Below, piece by piece: positions 52,412 to 63,519 of a stretch of DNA of 64,000 bases (position 1 is the first letter of the stretch; each line of letters begins with the position of its first letter). Source of the DNA: Diphasiastrum complanatum. Its lineage: Eukaryota > Streptophyta > Lycopodiopsida > Lycopodiales > Lycopodiaceae. Made by a program: the position numbers and the translations under genes. The DNA lies in NCBI GenBank assembly GCA_029204225.1, contig CM055111.1, positions 14,339,011-14,403,010 on the forward strand. Reading direction: 5' to 3'. Under the pieces are notes generated by a model. It was not told where the DNA came from and did not search any database. It worked only from the letters and a program-made list of their open reading frames with translations.

Positions 52412-53549
52412 TATTGGAGAAAGAGGGTGTGTGAGTGTGAGGAACGAAAATAGCTCAAAAAGAAAACGAACACGAAGAGAAGCGAACTCGAAATTCGAAC
52501 GAAAAATGAACTCGAACAGAAAGTGTTCGTGCACAGCAGAATGAGCTATATTACTCTTTTCCTAAGCATGACTACGCCTATCAGAAATGAATAGAACGTT
52601 AGTGATAGAAATCACGGTCGATTTGATTACGTAGCCAAACATTAACGAAACATCATAAGATTAATTTGTCGCAAACAACTAGACATTATTAATCGCGAAT
52701 GATTCGCGAAGAGCTAGACTGATAATCAGTCGCAAACTAGTCATGAAAGGCAAGACTAAATATAATTCGTCAACAGCTAGACTAATAATAATTCGCTAAG
52801 AACAAATTACTAGATTGAGCAACAAGAGAGTCACACAAAATGAAGAAATGCATAACAATATCAAGACAAATCTGAACGCAGAACAACATAGTTGTTATCA
52901 GATTAAGTATAGCAAAATATACATGTCAATAATTTTGTGGAGCACAAGACAATAGTGGACGAAACCGCGTGCTCTACAAAGCTAATTCAATCTGTAAAAA
53001 AGAATGAACCTGATACTGACAATACAAGAGAGTTAATGCACAAGGCATCTACTTCGTCTATCTCTGATAAGCTTCTGATGCTATTGTTTTCACACACACT
53101 GGATACGCAGATGGTAGGTGTGCAGATGAAAAAAGTCCAAAGTGGATGTGCTGTGTATAGGAGATTGTGGGTGGCTATTGTCGTTGTCAAATTTGATTGC
53201 ACAGTTGCATGGGATGAGTGTGAGAAGGCCGTGACATCAGCCTTCACTGAAATGAACGTTGGTGAAGATGTGAAAAATGCGACACTCTGACGAAATGCCT
53301 TAGGATTTGATTTACAGGGTGTCTTCGCTTTTCCTAGGGCACCTTCGACATTTTGTAAGGCAGTGTCGGCTTTTTCGCCTGTCACAAATCACGTATAAAA
53401 CCATAGTGTCGCATTTTTCGTCCTTTTTTTTTCACCTGTGAGAATTTACTTGTATTTATGCAGACTGTGTGACAACGTGAGTAAAAATGCAGCATGAATG
53501 GAGGCAGATTAAAATAGGATTTAGGAGAGTAGAGGAGATAAATCCAACA
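52412..53549 (-). repeat. Element E 5' LTR (1.14 kb)
   Basis: Its minus-strand start TGTTGGATTTATCTCC (53549) matches the LTR start of element B at 6235. Its internal text (gcatgactacgcctatcag) is shared with the LTRs of F and C, so B, C, E and F are one LTR superfamily. It is longer than the F LTR (722 bp), mainly around 52930-53400. The open frames there (52937-53290 plus, 52987-53385 minus) are LTR sequence. No 3' LTR was found; the element is truncated. Confidence 0.8.
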
Positions 53550-55709
53550 GTTGGGTGGTTTTTCCATTGTGTATTTTCCATTGTGTTTGTCTTGTAAGCA
53601 GGATCTTGTGGAGTTTTCGCTTACACAAATCCTTTCTAGATCTCATTTCTCTAGTCAATTTAGGATGATGGCTAGTGTACTTAGTTTCGGACTTCCTTTG
53701 AATCATCTACCACTTCTTTTCCTCTCCACTCAGGTCCACTTCTTTGATATAAACATATATGTCTTTATCTGGCAGATTCTTCCAAAATTCGCATATGTTA
53801 CTCACATATATCACTGAGAATCTTGTAGCTCAGCTACTAAATTTTTTTATTTCTCATGAGTAAATAACATATCTGGGAAATCTCTGAAGTGAATAATTCC
53901 ACATCACAAGTTTTCAAACCATAATACTTTTACCAACAAAATTTCTTCAACCAATCAACCTACATCAGATCTTATTGTACAAACCAAATTAGGCTGACTC
54001 ATATAGACACCTTTGGACATAAGGTTAAGATTAAAGTTTTATTCCTCTGATCCAATCCATAACAAAATGGTACTTGGCAAACCGATCAGTGAACCATAAT
54101 TTAATCTTTACCAACAGTTCCCATATTCATGAATATCTCACAGCTCCATATCCCCAAAACTCCTCTAGTTCCAGATTATTCAAAACAATCACTAGAAATT
54201 TTCTCTATTCCCACTGGATAGTTTCACCATTGCACAAATATTGGATTCTACAAAAGAAATCTATCCAACTGGTTGATCCCATGAAAGTCTTATTCCTATC
54301 ATTTTCTTCTCCCTCTTTTAAAAGAAATTCCATAATTTCGATTAAAAAATTTCTAGGAGACAACATATAAGATATCAAAGATTCGAAAAAGTCAGTAATG
54401 AGTATTCAATACTATTACAAATTGGACTTTTTTCTCAAATAATAAAATATCTTATCCCGAGTGATAGAAACATTACTCTCAATAATCAACTATCAAATAG
54501 AGATAACCATTTGGGCTCAGGAAGTCTAAATTCCACTTAATCAGTTGAAAACATCAATTGATTCTGAGCTATATTCACAAAACTGAAATGGAATCATAAA
54601 TTCATATAACTTTAACAATCCTTTAGAACCTTGTTCTATACTGAAAGGAATTATATGAATTTCAATCCAATTGTCTCGTATAAAAGAAATTTCTAAAAAG
54701 TAGAGGTTTAAATCAAAAGAGAAATAGCTTACTAAGGGTTTCTAATTTGAAATTTATGAGATACCATCAAGGGATCCGGATCTATATCTCATAACAACTC
54801 CAAATACCCTAAACAAGTTTAACCAATGGTTTCAACAATTAGCACTACTAATAATGTAAATACTAACCACTGGTCTACAAATCATTCTCACACAAGAATT
54901 TCCCTTTGAAATCATCGATGTCCCATACCATCGGTTTTCTCTCCAAGAAAGTTCTTTGCTTTTAGATCTGATCATCAAAAAGCCAAAAAGATTATCTAAC
55001 CATCCTATATCCAAATATAGGATCCGATCTTCAAAAAGATCTATAACCGCATTATTTGATAATCCAGAGGTCTTAAAAACTCCATCTGGATTTCCTATAC
55101 CAGATATGCACATATCTATTCCAACAAGTACTGGAGTACCCTCCTATTTGTTCCTAATGGACCACAAGAATCCATTGACAAAATTGTGATTTAACAAGAA
55201 TCTGCACATGGTTTTTTCCGTCACATTAAACAACCCATCTGGTGGGTACTATCAAAATGGAAAGACCACTAGGGAAACCCCTAAGATGAGGATAGGAAAA
55301 CACAACAAGAGAGACTATGGAGCAAAACCACCCAACCAAACCTAGATCCCTCCTGGAGAATCCTCCTAGATCTAGCCCCCAAGCCATGACATGTGATAAC
55401 AAGAGGAGAAGAGCTCACTGGTAATCTAGACCAAAGTCGTCGACGAGATAATCACTACCTCAATATATAGAGAGTAGGATCCTGTGCATGACCACATGCA
55501 ATCCTCATGTAGATCAACTATATATACATCACAGCTCTTCATGCATTTCTCCTGCCTATATCAATCACATGTATATGCACTACTCCATATGTCTCAATTA
55601 GAAAGTCTGGGTCCTCTCAAGGTCATTAGTCACCAACAGGCCTCGACGTGGAATAAAATCTAGGCGTGACCAATAATCTCCAACACTGGAGGGCTGGTAG
55701 GACTATTCC
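53550..55709. other. Unassigned region
   Basis: No domain recognised. A minus-strand frame 54832-55113 (GNPDGVFKTSGLSNNAVIDL) and adjacent minus-strand text look like decayed protein-coding sequence, perhaps of a non-LTR retroelement, but no diagnostic motif is visible. Confidence 0.4.
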
Positions 55710-56066
55710 ATGTCCTTTGCTGAATATGGCCATAACATTAATATTTACATGGAATTCGGTAAAAACAAAAGTGATCCTTTGGGCGTTAATGAAAATTTTG
55801 CTGCTAATTTAGTTGGGCTTGCTGATAAATATGAAGAGGCTGAAAATTTTTATAACTTGCATATCGCAAAAGTGTTTTCTTGCCTAGAAAAAGAGAATGA
55901 CCTTTGTTCTACTGAACCTACTTCTACCATCCCTGATTCACCTCCATCTCCACACCCTCTTGTCTTTCTCGATGAGCTAGATGAAGTGCTTCTCAGCTTA
56001 AAATTTTCTCCCAAGATATCTGTGATATTGGTGATCAGTCTACCTTTGAATTTTTCAAAATTCTAA
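55710..56066 (+). pseudogene. Exon-like frame of unknown protein, interrupted downstream
   Basis: ATG 55710 (MSFAEYGHNINIYMEFGKNK) to TAA 56064-56066, 118 codons, with NENFAANLVGLADKYEEAEN and a Pro/Ser/acidic C-terminal segment. Sense text seems to continue in another frame (FEFFKILIKGRAKKVKAVVQ) to about 56130. It is cut there by a 68-bp segment copied from element D. Unknown family; possibly a decayed transposon gene. Confidence 0.35.
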
Positions 56067-56156
56067 TAAAAGGACGGGCAAAGAAGGTCAAGGCAGTGGT
56101 ACAGAGAGCGATTTGCCGGTTAAGAAACTAGATTTCTACAGGGATTGACTGGTTTG

Positions 56157-56224
56157 TAGACCACTTGCTTTTGGTTTTGCCCTTGAATTTGCCCTTTGTG
56201 AACATAGCATCCTCTTGAAGTGTC
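56157..56224 (+). repeat. 68-bp segment identical to part of element D gag (31641-31708)
   Basis: By direct reading all 68 bases from tagaccacttgc to gaagtgtc are the same in both places and in the same orientation. Similarity ends abruptly at both sides. This is far too short for a retrotransposon insertion and looks like templated filler DNA. Confidence 0.9.
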
Positions 56225-56227
56225 AAC

Positions 56228-56818
56228 AATGAAGTTTTGGATAGGAGGAAAATTATCAAGAATACAGTGGATCGACTACAGCACGCGTGATGATAAGGGA
56301 AAACATTTTCTGCATTTACTTTACTGCAATAGGATGTTTGAAACCATTCATGTGAAGCAATTTAATGCTCGCATTTTATTACAAATCTTTGGCTTTATTC
56401 ATGAGTCCTTTGATGACCTTGTTTTCGCTTGGTCATTTATGTTGAATGTCAAAATGGATTGGTACTTTCCTTATGAAGTCTTTTGCAATATTGAAATTTA
56501 AAATTTACAAATGTGTTCATGTACCACTTTGAAACGTTTTAAAGGCTTTGTTCTAAGAAGTTTGATCATGTTTTGACTATTGATTGTAACTTAATCAAAA
56601 GTAAGCTCCTAAAACAATCTTTGGAAAAAGGTCTGAATCATATTGGTTTACAACATACTAATATCTACAATATTGCTTTTAAGTTACATGACGTATGGCT
56701 TAAACTTATGAGACTTTTACCGGACTTGGTGCTCAAGATGAGTCTTATGCAAGTCATACACAAGCACATCATTGAGAGAGCTGGCAAGAAGGGTATGTCG
56801 TGTAACGGTCGTGGCTGA
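56228..56818 (+). pseudogene. Two consecutive exon-like frames of unknown protein
   Basis: Frame 56228-56501 has MKFWIGGKLSRIQWIDYSTR and IHESFDDLVFAWSFMLN. Frame 56573-56818 has LEKGLNHIGLQHTNIYNIAF and LVLKMSLMQVIHKHIIERAG. The second vaguely recalls the N-terminal text of some reverse transcriptases, but no catalytic motif follows. Both are probably pieces of a decayed element. Low certainty. Confidence 0.3.
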
Positions 56819-57196
56819 ATCAATTTCTAGCTTAAATGAGTTGCTAATAATATGTGAAATTATCATTGGTCCAACAAATACAATCATTACCATCCAAGAG
56901 ATACAAATGGTGCCCAACTAATTGTGATCCCATTTGAAGTGGGCTCCACCAACAAATGCACAGAATAAAAGATATACATAGATTACTTTATCGGAAGGAT
57001 GCATGACATAGGACATTTGTCCGAAAGCTCTTTGTTTGACTGTTAAATTTTTGTTTTGATCTTCGTCAGCAAAGCTGTTTTGTAACCCAGTTTGTTGGTT
57101 GGTTTGTTTTCTTTTGTCTTCTATTCCTGATCCAAGTAACCTGCTTTGTTATTGCAATTTATGTCCAAGCAAGATGGCTCCTATGTGATGATACAG
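56819..57196. other. Unassigned, possibly intronic
   Basis: T-rich toward the end, finishing with a plausible acceptor (gatgatacag) before 57197. Confidence 0.4.
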
Positions 57197-57500
57197 GTTG
57201 ATTGCTGACTATGTGAATAGAAATTTTGTATTTACTGCCTCATATTTTCATCAGCAATTGGCACTTTGTTACTGTACTATGGGATGTGATAGCGTGTTTG
57301 TTTGGTTTAAGGTTCGGCTTTCACAAGTACATACATCAAACTTTACAATGAGGATGAAATATCAGTTTATGTTGTGGGCCGGTGGAAAGATTCCGCAGGC
57401 AGAATGGAATGGGGCCCTAAAGCTCGGGGATGGCTTTTTCACTTTATCCTCCTGGAAAGCGATTGAGCAGCATGCGGGGGAGTTTCCACTTCGAAAATGA
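57197..57500 (+). CDS. Possible terminal exon of an unknown gene
   Basis: Open from acceptor gatacag|GTTGAT (57197) to TGA 57498-57500, 100 codons. The C-terminal half (MRMKYQFMLWAGGKIPQAEW, LKLGDGFFTLSSWKAIEQHA, GEFPLRK) has more even composition and higher GC than its flanks, as a real exon would. No domain recognised. Upstream exons were not identified. Confidence 0.35.
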
Positions 57501-59397
57501 ATGATTAAACAATCGGTGATAAGATTATGTTTGTCAACACTGTTCTTTCGAGGTGACATATCAGCTGAGTCTTTCACGCTTTTTGTATACAATGAGGAAA
57601 TAATTTTTTTGTTGCTGTTTGTGAATGTTTGTTGATATGCTGATTGCAAGTCCAAATCTACCTTTGAGGCCGAAAAACCTTATTTTTTAGTTCATCCTTT
57701 TTTGTATTTTGGTAAAGCCATATATAAAGTACTCTCCAATCCGTAGAGGATTCTTTCTTGTTCTCACCGATTGACACAAAGTATAATATGTTTTAACCAA
57801 TGTTGCATGTTCCATTCCGAAACGAGATCCGGGAAATCCTATTAGGGTTTCCCGAATGCAGTTTTTTTGTTTTGTTTTGGGTGCCAATGTGGGTATCAAG
57901 AGCAATTCACTTACCTAGTTTGCTAGAGTGTGGTCCAATTGTGAGCCATTAAGTGATTCTTTATCAAACATCTCTATTTATGTATCATGTGAAATGAAAT
58001 CACATGGAACCGTATTGAATGACAGCAAAACGACAACAATTATGAAGCATAAGCACCCATCTCAGAGCTTGTGACAAAAATGTGAGCCAACTCAACGTGC
58101 TCAACAAAATAAGAGTACATTATACAGTGCCAACAATATCTCTATCTATAATCAGCCGTATCAATATGGCTCTAGCCTCTATGCAATGTTATTTTTTCTC
58201 TTTCCGGTTTATCAATACGTTGTTCTTCTTATGCATTCATTGATGATTTATTTCATTTGATACTAACTAAACTATCAAAGAAAAAAAAGATTTGGCCATT
58301 AGTCTTTTTTCCACAAAAAAAAAAAAAATTGTGATCCGGATCGTAGATTGCTGACGTTCCGGAACGCACGTTCTGGAACAATTTTGCAGCATATCATGAT
58401 CCGCTGCAACATTTTAACCTTTGCATGCCATGAGACAATCAAAAAATTATGGCTAGTACATTATTATTTCTGTTCACATTTATTGACATGAGTCATGGTG
58501 ACATGCTTCTCTTTACATCTTTTTTATGTCTTCTTAGTGACCTTTGCACCCAAGAAAACGAGCCTAGAAATTTCACAAGGCCCTTAGTACGGTTTGACTA
58601 ATACATGATTAAAAGGTTGTTTTATCAGGTGCAAAGATCACTTCCCAGGGCATAAAAGCTTAAAAGAGAAACATGTTACCAAAAGTCATGTCAATACATG
58701 TGAACATAAAGAGTTCTCTACAGATTGGGAGAGTACTTGAGATATTGCTTATTGGCAACACCAGCAGGCAATACCTTTTCCAAGCATAAAGGAAATATTG
58801 AACAAGGCATAAAAGTCACTAAAATTACCTTTTCCAAGCTTAAAGAAAAGTTGAATTAGATCTAAAAGTAAAAAAAAAACCTTTCCATGTGTAAAGGATG
58901 GTGGGGAGATTATCTTTTTTATGATTGAAATTTTCTTATGACCACATTTTCTCACTTCTTAGATGTAATCTTAATTTTGAGTCTTTCTTACCACCTCTTC
59001 ATGAGGCATAATATTTCAAGATTTTCTTCATGGACCCTTGGATTTGTAATATGCCAAGAGAAAAGATGAAGTAGCTTGTCAAACTCGTAATTTTCTTTAT
59101 GAGCATGGTCCGTAAAGTTTATGGGAAAGGAAAGTGGAGATGAGTCAAATTTCTGGACTCAGCCTTGATTTTGCTTGGCACCATGATTTCCATAGGAATC
59201 CTAATCTTTGCACCATTCAAACATTGTCTTCTTGTGCATGTAATGTCCGAATGGGGCAAGATTTTATACTTGGTATATTGCCCTATCTGCACCAAAACCC
59301 ATAGACTTTTTTGTGTAAACATAAGAGGACGACAATTATGCCTTTTAGTGCCCTCAATAGTGAAGTAGGGATCTTGGCTGTGTTTTCATGTCCGTTT
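57501..59397. other. Unassigned region with dispersed repeat words
   Basis: 58540-58640 resembles 46320-46600 (tgacctttgcacccaag-like). 58780-58900 repeats ccttttccaagcttaaag-like units. No gene recognised. It ends at the element F LTR. Confidence 0.5.
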
Positions 59398-60119
59398 TGT
59401 CGGAAAGTGGTGTACAGAAGATAGGTCTAGCTCAAAAAAAAAACGAACTTGAAAAAAAACGAATGAAAATAATTCGAGTGTCTAGAAAGAAAACTTTCCG
59501 TGCATGGCGGAATAAACTATCTTCCTCTTTCACAATGCGTGACTACGCCTATCAATTTCAAACAAAACAATAGTGATAGAAATCACGTTTGATCTTATAG
59601 TAACTAACCTTGAAATCGCCAGTACTACAGTGATTACGTAGCCAGACAATTAAGCATCGAAAATTATCAGACAAATAATTAGTCGCGAAGAAATACAGAA
59701 ACGCGTACATTCTAAGAGACGAAAACTGAACGCAATGAAGGATAGTATTGATTCAGTATGAAAACATAACATAAGTAAATGAGTACAATAAGTTGTGGAT
59801 CAAAGCTACGTATTCTATGCTATCTCTGAGCGGCTAAAATGAAAGTCTGAATTAAGCGCAATGCTGATAAGCAGTAGTGCAATAGCAATCTCTAAAACAA
59901 CTCTAAGAAGTGAGCTAGAATGCTCAGGAGTGTTCAAGCTCGTAGGCTTGAGAGAGAGAGCTAACTATTCAAATGTTTCTGATAATCTTATCTTCTGATC
60001 ATCATTACGTGTAATTCTGCAGACTGTGTAAACACACGGAAAAATCTATAGAATTGGATAAACAATGGATGAAGATTAAAACCGATTAGTCGATTGGTAA
60101 GAAGGAGAATAATCCAACA
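59398..60119 (-). repeat. Element F 3' LTR, 722 bp
   Basis: It starts on minus at 60119 (TGTTGGATTATTCTCC) after the polypurine tract and ends at 59398 (CGACA). It matches 63520-64000 over the part that is visible. Confidence 0.9.
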
Positions 60120-60129
60120 CTCCCCCTTA

Positions 60130-60700
60130 ATCTGAATCTTGAATGCCTTGACCTTCAAACTTAGTTCTACGCAGAATCTTTTGTGTGACTCCAAACTTAA
60201 TGCTTTAGTAAAAACATCTGTTGTCATATCTTGCGTTCTACAATACTGCAATCTGATCTCTTCGTTGAGAACTTTGCTTCTGTGTCTACATCTCCTGCCC
60301 AACTTGCATCTGTGTAACCAATGAGTAAATTAAGTTTGTCGTTGCCGACTGCTCCATAACAAATGCAAAAGTCCATAGTAGCTCGAAGATATCTCATGAC
60401 TCTGATAAGAACCTTCCAATGTGTTATACCAGGATTTGTCATATACTGACTGAGAGAGCTGACTGCAAAAGCTATGTCTGGCCTGGTATAGATCATGGCG
60501 TACATAAGAGATCCTATAATAGAATGGTAAGAATACTCACGCATCTGTTGCTTCTCATGAATTGTTTGGGGACGTTGGTCCTTTGACAATTTGAGTCTTG
60601 GTTCCATTGGCGAGAGAGCTAACTTGCTATTCATCAGATTATATCTGACTAACATGTTGTAGATGTACCTTTGTTGTGTAATGTCGACTAACTTCTGTTA
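60130..60700 (-). pseudogene. Element F RNase H with central deletion
   Basis: Frame 60224-60655 reads KLALSPMEPRLKLSKDQRPQ, YHSIIGSLMYAMIYTRPDIA, LRATMDFCICYGAVGN and GYTDASWAGDVDT. It then jumps directly to the C-terminal end (LNEEIRLQYCRTQDMTTDVF, TKALSLESHK in frame 59988-60302). The usual ~100 residues with the remaining catalytic acids (SSSEAEY, CDN, KHI) are missing, so the domain cannot work. Confidence 0.85.
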
Positions 60701-60795
60701 TCTGTCTCTGTGGATTTGTATACCAAGGCAGAAATGATCTTCGCCCTGATCGGTCATGTCGAATTCGGAAGATAACATTGTCTTAGCTTTTTTTA

Positions 60796-61364
60796 TCAAG
60801 CGGTATTGGTGCTGAAAAGCAATGTATCATCCACGTACAAAATGATAATGATAAAAGACTGCTGCACTGCTTTGAAATAAACATTTGAATATGAAGAGCT
60901 AGGTGTATAGCCGTGATCAATAAGGAAAGTATTGATCCTTTGAAACCATGCTCGAGCAGATTGCTTCAAGCCATAAAGTGCCTTAAAGAGTTTACAGACA
61001 TGATTGTGTTTGTCCTCGATGATATAACCTTCGGGTTGCAATTGATGTCTTCTTCGATAACTTCATTGAGATATGTTGTCTGTACATCCATTTGACGTAT
61101 TTCCAAATCTGTTGCAGCGGCAAATGATAGCAAAAGTCGAATAGAAGAATGCTTGACTATTGGACTAAAGGTCTCAGTGTAATCGATGTTGTATACTTGA
61201 GAAAATCCTCTGGCTACAAGTCGTGCCTTTCTTCTGTTGATGCTTCCATTTGCATTGTACTTGACTTTGAAAATCCATTTGCAATCAACTACGTTTCTGC
61301 TGGTTGGTAATTCGACAATCGTCCACGTTTGGTTCTGGATAAGAGATGAATACGCTTTATCCAT
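60796..61364 (-). pseudogene. Element F reverse transcriptase, frameshifted
   Basis: Frame 60966-61364 carries RNVVDCKWIFKVKYNANGSI, ARLVARGFSQVYNIDYTETF and IRQMDVQTTYLNEVIEEDI. After a shift near 61040, frame 60796-61041 gives MQPEGYIIEDKHNHVCKLFK, ALYGLKQSARAWFQR and the catalytic box ILYVDDTLLF. The following RT end is lost in another shift before 60700. All key RT motifs can be read, but not in one frame. Confidence 0.88.
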
Positions 61365-61561
61365 AGCTTCTTTCTAGAGATCTGAATCAGGCTGACTGAG
61401 TGCCTCTTGGATAGACGTCGGTTCCTGAACAAGATAAGCTGCAAACTCGTCGACATACCGGTTAGGTGGTTTGCTAGTCCTTGAAGATCTTCTGGGTACT
61501 ATACAGGAAGGTGATTATTTCCATCATACTGTAGTTGCTGATCTGCAACATCATCATCTTC

Positions 61562-62398
61562 TTATCTGTCGTTGATTTGTTGTTCGTCAAGAGTAGAGGA
61601 GCTTGGACCTTCAATAGAAATAGTCGACTGAGGAACTGGAAAGTTCAAAGCGTCAAGAGAATCTGATAAGTCGATTACATGGGGAGTGCCCTTTCCTTTG
61701 AGGGCTTGAAACTGATCTTTGATGAAGGTGACATCCCGACTAGTGAATATCTTCGACTTGTAGGCTTGATCTGAAGTAGTGTAGCTGATGAAAACACACT
61801 TGATACTCTGGAAGTCGAGCTTCTTCTTGAGATCACGAGGATTCTGTGCAAAAGCAGTACATTCAGAAACTCGTAAGTTTGATAAAGAAGGTTTGGTACA
61901 TGTCCAAACTTCGAATGGTGTTTTTTTTGAGAGGTCTTTAGTAGAACATCTGTTCTGAATATAGGTTGCTGTTGAAACAGCTTCAGCCCAGAAGCACTTC
62001 GGAAATGTCGCATGTGATAACATGCACTTTGCCGATTCGACTAAGGTTCTGTTCTTTCTCTCAGCAAGACCATTTGACTGAGGCGAATAGGAAGTGATGT
62101 ATTGTTGCTCATTGCCGTTGTTAAGGCAATAGTCCTTGAATTCGTTGGAGATGTATTCTCCCCCGTTATCTGACCTTAGTGCTTTGATTCGTTTGCCAGT
62201 TTGATTCTCAGCATGCTCTTTGAATTGTTTGAATCTGATGAAATCCTCTGATTTCTGTTTAATGAAATAAACAACTGTTCTTCTAGAGAATTCGTCAATA
62301 AAGGTAATGAAGTACTTTGCATTTAGCAATGAGGGAGTTTGCATAGGTCCACATATATCTGTATGAACAACATCTAACAGATCTTTTGCTGCATGCAT
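61562..62398 (-). pseudogene. Element F integrase core and C-terminal domain
   Basis: A 278-codon open frame. The DDE residues are in VVHTDICGPMQTP, KALRSDNGGEYISN and SNGLAERKNRTLVES. Next come the C-terminal GKGT/linker and an acidic Ser-rich tail. The core is intact, including spacing. The upstream zinc-binding part lies in a different frame (62374-62925), so a frameshift near 62400 disconnects them. Confidence 0.88.
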
Positions 62399-62960
62399 AT
62401 GGTTTGATCTAAAAGGAATCCTAGCCTACTTTTCAAATATGCAGTTATGACAGACAGGGAGATCGAAGGATAGTCGAGATCAAGAACCATGGATTGTCTG
62501 GACATGTTCATAACAGATGCATGATTCAAGTGTCCTAAGCGATGATGCCATAGTAGTGCTTTATTGACTAGAATAGAGGTTTTCAAGGCCTGACTAGACT
62601 CAGAATAATAGTGTGCCAATCTATACAAGTACCCCTGCCTCTTGCCGAGTGCAAGGATCTTATTACTCCTATCAATAATTCTGCATTGATCAGATTCAAA
62701 TTCTACCTTATGACCTAAATCTATAATTCTACTCATTGATAACAGATTTGTAGAGAGTTTAGGAACATATAAGACCTTTGATAGTAATTTAAATTGATCA
62801 TGCTGGAACCGCAATCTTACAGTACCTTCACCTTCAATAGTGTGAGTACTATTGTCACCAAGATGAACAAATTTTTTCGTGCTATAAGGAGTGTAGGAGT
62901 TGAAGATTTCACGTTGATTGGTCATATGTTGAGTTGCTCCAAAATCTAGAAACTATGAAT
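62374..62960 (-). pseudogene. Element F protease and pre-integrase region
   Basis: The frame has YSTKKFVHLGDNSTHTIEGE, LYVPKLSTNLLSMSRIIDLG and the zinc-binding text LLWHHRLGHLNHASVMNMSR. At the protease site the sequence is LDFGATQHMTN, with Phe where the copia DSGAT triad has Ser. An in-frame TAG (about 62955) sits four residues upstream. The active site is therefore doubly compromised. Confidence 0.82.
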
Positions 62961-63330
62961 CATCCAAAAATGCATTTTGATCTTTGACCATGAATGCGCC
63001 TTCGTCCACTTCGACCTGGGGAGATGATGAAACTGTGTTTGCTTGTTGATCAGGTTGCTTGGTTGCGTTCTTCGCTTGGAGAATTTGGCAGTCCTTGATC
63101 TCATGGTTATTGCGCTTGCAATACATACAAAACATCTTCTTCTTTGATTGTGGATCTGATGATTGTGCTTGACTTTGAGTCTGTTTCTGATTCGTTGCAG
63201 CCTTCTTGGAGCTTTTCTACTTCTGTCGCTTAGAGCCTTTGATGACATATAGAGCCTGAGAAGAGGAAGTAGACGGTTGTCTGCGATAAGTCCAACTTTA
63301 CTTTGAGAATCCATCTGGAACTTAGTCTGT
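62946..63330 (-). pseudogene. Element F gag remnant with zinc knuckle
   Basis: The minus strand reads CMYCKRNNHEIKDC (CX2CX4HX4C) near 63095-63135, preceded by a Gln/Lys/Ser-rich segment with a stop. Only about 180 bases separate it from the PBS, so the entire capsid domain seen in D and E is deleted. Confidence 0.8.
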
Positions 63331-63507
63331 CGATTGTATCAATGACACTAAGACGTGATAATGCCAACAATAGGAAATTAATTCTCTGATACTGAAAGGT
63401 TGAAAAAACTGAAGAGTATGATATCAATTTGATATCGCGAAAGATATCAAGTATTACAGCTTTCGCTCTGATATCATGTTGGAATCAGATAAAGAAGTAG
63501 TGAAAAT

Positions 63508-63519
63508 GCTTTGATACCA
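63508..63519 (-). promoter_or_regulatory. Element F primer binding site
   Basis: Minus-strand TGGTATCAAAGC directly inside the 5' LTR; one mismatch to the initiator-Met tRNA PBS. A second PBS-like word (ATGATATCAGAGC, minus) lies at 63465-63477. Confidence 0.85.

Noticed and set aside
52937-53385. 117- and 132-codon ORFs as genes
   Set aside because: They lie on opposite strands inside the element E 5' LTR and have no family resemblance.
56573-56818. Penelope-like reverse transcriptase start
   Set aside because: A faint resemblance in KGLNHI text only. No RT catalytic box follows, and the GIY-YIG ORF is 18 kb away.
63465-63477. Second primer binding site of element F
   Set aside because: Similar to the PBS (TGATATCAGAGC) but 43 bp inside the element. 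It lacks an adjacent LTR end and is probably a duplicated or decayed copy.
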